A stretch of DNA of 26,856 nt from Bacteroidales bacterium UBA3389 (GTDB lineage Bacteria > Bacteroidota > Bacteroidia > Bacteroidales > P3): positions 13,781 to 40,636 of the forward strand of contig DEPP01000002.1 in assembly GCA_002358835.1 (NCBI GenBank), read 5' to 3'. The notes below the pieces were generated by a model. The model saw nothing but the letters and a program-made list of their open reading frames with translations. It was not told where the DNA came from and made no database searches. The position numbers were made by a program, and so were the translations under genes. Positions 24,140 to 26,856 of this stretch are shown piece by piece (position 1 is the first letter of the stretch; every line of letters begins with the position of its first letter).

Positions 24140-24789
24140 TGATAAAGACAAGTCTATTAAACAAAAAATATGGAGAGCTACATGTTCTAAAGGATGTTGA
24201 TTTACAAATAATGCCTTCTGAAATTGTAGCCCTTATGGGAGCATCCGGAGCGGGAAAAACAACATTGTTGCAAATCATCGGCACTTTGGACAAAGCTGAT
24301 AGCGGACAGATATTGATAAACAACAGAGATGTTACAAAACTTTCGGATAACAAATTATCGGAATTTCGCAACAAAGAAATCGGATTTGTGTTTCAATTTC
24401 ATCATTTGCTTGCAGAATTTACCGCATTGGAGAATGTTATGTTACCTGCTTTAATCGGCAAACAGAACAAGAAAGAAACAGAAGAGAGAGCTAAAGAATT
24501 GTTGAACATAATGCATCTTTATGACAGAGCAAACCACAAACCATCTCAATTATCCGGAGGAGAACAACAACGTGTTGCTGTCGCAAGAGCTTTAATTAAC
24601 TCCCCATCTATAATATTAGCTGATGAACCAAGCGGAAATCTTGATAGTCGCAATGCAAAAGAGTTGCACGAATATTTTTTTAAGTTAAGAGAAACTTATA
24701 AGCAAACATTTTTAATCGTAACACATAGTGAAGAACTTGCGAAGATGTCAGATAGAATGATTGAAATGCAAGACGGAAAAATAATATGA
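24139..24789 (+). CDS. lolD: LolD-type ABC transporter ATP-binding protein
   Basis: ATPase of the MacB/LolD family. In the Lol system it powers release of outer-membrane lipoproteins from the inner membrane by LolC/LolE-type permeases. Walker A GASGAGKT is at 34-41, the Q-loop in FVFQFHHLL, signature LSGGEQQ at 138-144, Walker B IILADEP at 158-164, and the switch His in IVTHSEE. The 216-residue length is typical of LolD. No permease is adjacent, and related ATPases (MacB-like, FtsE) share these motifs, so the LolD name rests on overall resemblance. It begins at TAATG, overlapping the patatin gene by one base, and ends in ATGA, overlapping the next gene by four, so all three are probably translated from one mRNA. 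Confidence 0.85.
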   Translation: MIKTSLLNKKYGELHVLKDVDLQIMPSEIVALMGASGAGKTTLLQIIGTLDKADSGQILINNRDVTKLSDNKLSEFRNKEIGFVFQFHHLLAEFTALENVMLPALIGKQNKKETEERAKELLNIMHLYDRANHKPSQLSGGEQQRVAVARALINSPSIILADEPSGNLDSRNAKELHEYFFKLRETYKQTFLIVTHSEELAKMSDRMIEMQDGKII

Positions 24790-25541
24790 CAATGGACAAA
24801 CAAATAATCTACGGTTTAAGACCGATAATCGAAGCTGTAAAATCAGGAAAAGGAATTGACAGAATTTTTTTTCAAAGTAATCTGCAAGGAAAGTTGTTTT
24901 TCGAGCTAAAAACACTGCTTGCACAAAACGAAAAACACATATCGACACAATATGTTCCTGTAGAAAAACTCGACAGACTTGTTGGCAAACAAAATCATCA
25001 AGGAGTCGTTGCTCAACTTTCCTTAATCGAATATAGGGATATTGAAGAAATAATAGAGGAAATAGAAAGCAATAATGAGAAACCTTTTTTGCTTATGTTG
25101 GATAGTATTACGGATGTAAGAAATCTTGGAGCCATTGCAAGAAGTGCAGAATGTGCAGGTGTTCATGCTTTGATAGTACCTCAACAATCGACCGCCCCTA
25201 TAAATCAAGATGCCATTCGCACATCGGCAGGAGCTTTGTTGCGACTACCCGTATGCAGAGTAGCCAATACAAAAACTTTACTCAACTTAGTGAAATCTTT
25301 AGGAATCACTACCTATGTAGCAACCGAGAAAGCCGATAAAGATTACACATCAATGAATGCAGAAGAAGCACTGATGATAATTATGGGTAACGAAGAGAAA
25401 GGGGTGAATCCGCAAATTATAAAGATGGCAGACAATTTGCTAAGCATCCCTATAAAAGGCTGTATTGAAAGTTTGAATGTATCAGTTGCTGCAGGCGTAA
25501 TGATGTATGAAGTTGTACGGCAACGAGAAAAAAGAAGCTAA
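24786..25541 (+). CDS. rlmB: TrmH/SpoU-family 23S rRNA (guanosine-2'-O-)-methyltransferase, RlmB-like
   Basis: S-adenosylmethionine-dependent SPOUT methyltransferase; RlmB methylates the 2'-O of G2251 (E. coli numbering) in the 23S rRNA peptidyl-transferase centre. An N-terminal substrate-binding domain (IYGLRPIIEAVKSGKGIDRIFFQ, then KQNHQGVVAQ) precedes the knotted catalytic domain. SPOUT motif 1 is LDSITDVRNLGAIARSAECAG (about 105-125), motif 2 IIMGNEEKGV, and motif 3 IPIKGCIESLNVSVAAGVMMYE near the end. The 251-residue length fits RlmB. A relative that modifies tRNA Gm18 is possible, but the N-terminal domain points to RlmB. The start ATGA overlaps the lolD stop by four bases. No terminator is seen before the next promoter. 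Confidence 0.9.
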   Translation: MTMDKQIIYGLRPIIEAVKSGKGIDRIFFQSNLQGKLFFELKTLLAQNEKHISTQYVPVEKLDRLVGKQNHQGVVAQLSLIEYRDIEEIIEEIESNNEKPFLLMLDSITDVRNLGAIARSAECAGVHALIVPQQSTAPINQDAIRTSAGALLRLPVCRVANTKTLLNLVKSLGITTYVATEKADKDYTSMNAEEALMIIMGNEEKGVNPQIIKMADNLLSIPIKGCIESLNVSVAAGVMMYEVVRQREKRS

Positions 25542-25565
25542 ATAGTGGAATAAATTTTTATTTGT

Positions 25566-25596
25566 TTTGTTACTTGGGGTAAAAGCATTATCTTTG
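25566..25596 (+). promoter_or_regulatory. Promoter of the dus-uvrB operon
   Basis: TTTG (25566-25569), 19 bases, TATCTTTG (25589-25596). Both boxes and the spacing are consensus. The start site near 25603 leaves a leader of about 16 bases before the TTG start codon at 25619. Confidence 0.8.
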
Positions 25597-25618
25597 CATC
25601 CGAAATAACAAAACAACA

Positions 25619-26593
25619 TTGGATATAAAACAACTCTTACCGAAATTTTCTGTGGTACTTTCTCCTATGGAGGCAGTTACCACTCCGCCTTTCAGAGTCA
25701 TATGCAAACACTATGGAGCTGATGTGTTGATTAGTGAATTCATATCATCGGATGCCATTTCTCGCAATGTAGATTCTTCGCTTAAAAAAATGACCTTTGA
25801 ACATAGTGAACGACCATTGGCAATTCAAATATTCGGTAACAACGAAGAAAGTTTGTGCACAGCTGCTCAAATAGCGGAACAAAACAATCCTGATTTCATC
25901 GATATAAATTGGGGATGTCCCGTTAGGAAGATAGCAGGCAAAGGATGCGGTAGCGGTATTTTGAACGATATTCCAAAAATGATAAAATTAACAAAAGCCG
26001 TTGTCGATACTGTGAACATACCTGTCAGCGTCAAAACACGCTTGGGCTATAGCGATGATGACAAACCGATTGTCGAAGTTGCAGAGCGTCTTCAAGACGT
26101 CGGTGTTCAACTGCTCAGTATTCATGGACGTACTCGTTCACAAATGTACAAGGGAACAGCAGATTGGTCATTGATTGGAGAGGTAAAAAACAATCCTCGC
26201 ATGCATATTCCTATTTTTGGCAATGGAGATATAGATTCGGCAGAGAAAATGCTCGAATACAAAAATCGTTATGGAGTTGACGGCATACTTATCGGGCGTG
26301 CAGCGATGGGAAACCCATTCATTTTTCAGCAATGCAAGCAAATTCTTAGTGGCAAGGCAATAGAAACAGTCTCTGTAAAAGAAAGAGCAATGGTATGCAA
26401 GAAACATATCGATGGTTTGAAAAGTTGGAGAGGCGAACGCTATGCTTTGCTCGAGATGCGTAAGTTCTATTCGGGCTATTTCAGAGAACTAAAAAATTTC
26501 AAACCATACAGAATAAGACTTGTTACGGCAGAAAGTTACGAAGAAGTGAATGCAATATTAGAAGAAGTCGAACAGAACCTAAGCTACGAATAA
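25619..26593 (+). CDS. dusB: tRNA-dihydrouridine synthase (DusB-like)
   Basis: FMN- and NADPH-dependent enzyme that reduces uridines in the tRNA D-loop. The FMN-binding TIM barrel starts VVLSPMEAVTTPPFR (12-26). The catalytic Cys100 is in DINWGCPVRKIAGKGCGSG. VKTRLGY, LLSIHGRTRSQMYKGTADW and the phosphate-binding FGNGDI...GVDGILIGRAAMGNPFIF follow, and a helical tRNA-binding tail completes the 324 residues. The start codon is TTG: the first in-frame ATG (25667) would remove the first barrel strand, and the promoter places the transcript start only 16 bases before the TTG. Which D-loop positions it modifies cannot be read from sequence. uvrB follows 30 bases downstream in the same direction. 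Confidence 0.93.
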   Translation: MDIKQLLPKFSVVLSPMEAVTTPPFRVICKHYGADVLISEFISSDAISRNVDSSLKKMTFEHSERPLAIQIFGNNEESLCTAAQIAEQNNPDFIDINWGCPVRKIAGKGCGSGILNDIPKMIKLTKAVVDTVNIPVSVKTRLGYSDDDKPIVEVAERLQDVGVQLLSIHGRTRSQMYKGTADWSLIGEVKNNPRMHIPIFGNGDIDSAEKMLEYKNRYGVDGILIGRAAMGNPFIFQQCKQILSGKAIETVSVKERAMVCKKHIDGLKSWRGERYALLEMRKFYSGYFRELKNFKPYRIRLVTAESYEEVNAILEEVEQNLSYE

Positions 26594-26623
26594 AGGGGAG
26601 AGAGAATCAAAGAATCAAAAGTA

Positions 26624-26856
26624 ATGGACTTCAAACTGAAAGCAGCATTTAAGCCTATGGGGGATCAGCCACAAGCTATATCCCAATTGGTGGACGGATT
26701 AAAAAACGGATCGCCTGCTCAAGTATTACAAGGAGTTACAGGAAGCGGAAAGACCTTTACAATAGCAAATGTTATAGAACAAATAAAAAAACCGACTCTT
26801 GTAATGAGTCACAACAAAACACTTGCTGCTCAATTATATAGCGAGTTCAAGAATTT
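26624..26856 (+). CDS. uvrB: Excinuclease ABC subunit UvrB, N-terminal part (cut by window edge)
   Basis: Damage-verification helicase of nucleotide excision repair; forms complexes with UvrA and then UvrC. Only the first 77 codons are present. The conserved opening FKLKAAFKPMGDQPQAISQL is followed by Walker A GVTGSGKT (37-44) and SHNKTLAAQLYSEFK (62-76), all typical of UvrB. The start at ATG 26624 gives the usual family N-terminus. It lies 30 bases after the dus gene and is probably co-transcribed with it; a purine-rich GGGGAGAGAG lies in the gap but too far upstream to be a good ribosome-binding site. Confidence 0.95.
   Translation, partial: MDFKLKAAFKPMGDQPQAISQLVDGLKNGSPAQVLQGVTGSGKTFTIANVIEQIKKPTLVMSHNKTLAAQLYSEFKN

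Overview
The window is a stretch of chromosome from a member of the Bacteroidota, most likely order Bacteroidales. Evidence: AT-rich DNA; promoters of the Bacteroidota primary-sigma type (TTTG, 19-20 bases, then TAnnTTTG) before several genes; weak or absent Shine-Dalgarno sequences; a protein with a type IX secretion (T9SS) C-terminal sorting domain; and outer-membrane and Suf proteins of the kinds found in that order. The secreted sialidase suggests a host-associated lifestyle. Nearly all genes are recognisable housekeeping genes. No phage, insertion sequence, CRISPR array, tRNA or rRNA was seen.

Layout. 1-3448 (minus strand): 5' end of metG, then hutH and ruvB. 3467-6319 (plus): promoter, tandem universal-stress protein, small exported SPOR-like protein, M20 dipeptidase, terminator. 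6338-7929: GH33 sialidase. 8268-9719: promoter, T9SS-exported protein of unknown function, terminator. 9981-15363: sufC-sufD-nadK-dxr-rseP, a compact run joining Fe-S cluster assembly, NADP supply, the first committed MEP isoprenoid step and intramembrane proteolysis. 15461-20204 (minus): class II ribonucleotide reductase nrdJ, followed by a helix-hairpin-helix protein with an outer-membrane-barrel-like body. 20343-21668: DegT-type sugar aminotransferase. 21749-25541: patatin/beta-barrel protein, LolD-type ATPase and RlmB-type rRNA methyltransferase, overlapping by 1-4 bases. 25566-26856: tRNA-dihydrouridine synthase and the 5' end of uvrB.

The most unusual signal is not a gene. Five intergenic regions (693-797, 7969-8085, 9720-9837, 15352-15447, 21599-21652) carry a dispersed family of repeats in a strict 21-base register: a 12-base quasi-palindromic core (type GAAATCAAGTTT, or its inverse GAATCTTGATTT) plus a 9-base linker from a small set (CAATTTACT, CGCTCGACT, TAATTTTCT, TATTTTAGC). 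Cores and linkers are shuffled between loci, but the register is kept almost without indels. All five arrays lie beyond the 3' ends of genes, four next to or interlocked with intrinsic terminators, and in places oppositely oriented units pair into long hairpins (a perfect 19-bp stem at 7990-8044). I do not recognise this as a named element. A second regulatory oddity is the pair of facing promoters between ruvB and the stress-protein gene, with a small inverted repeat between them.
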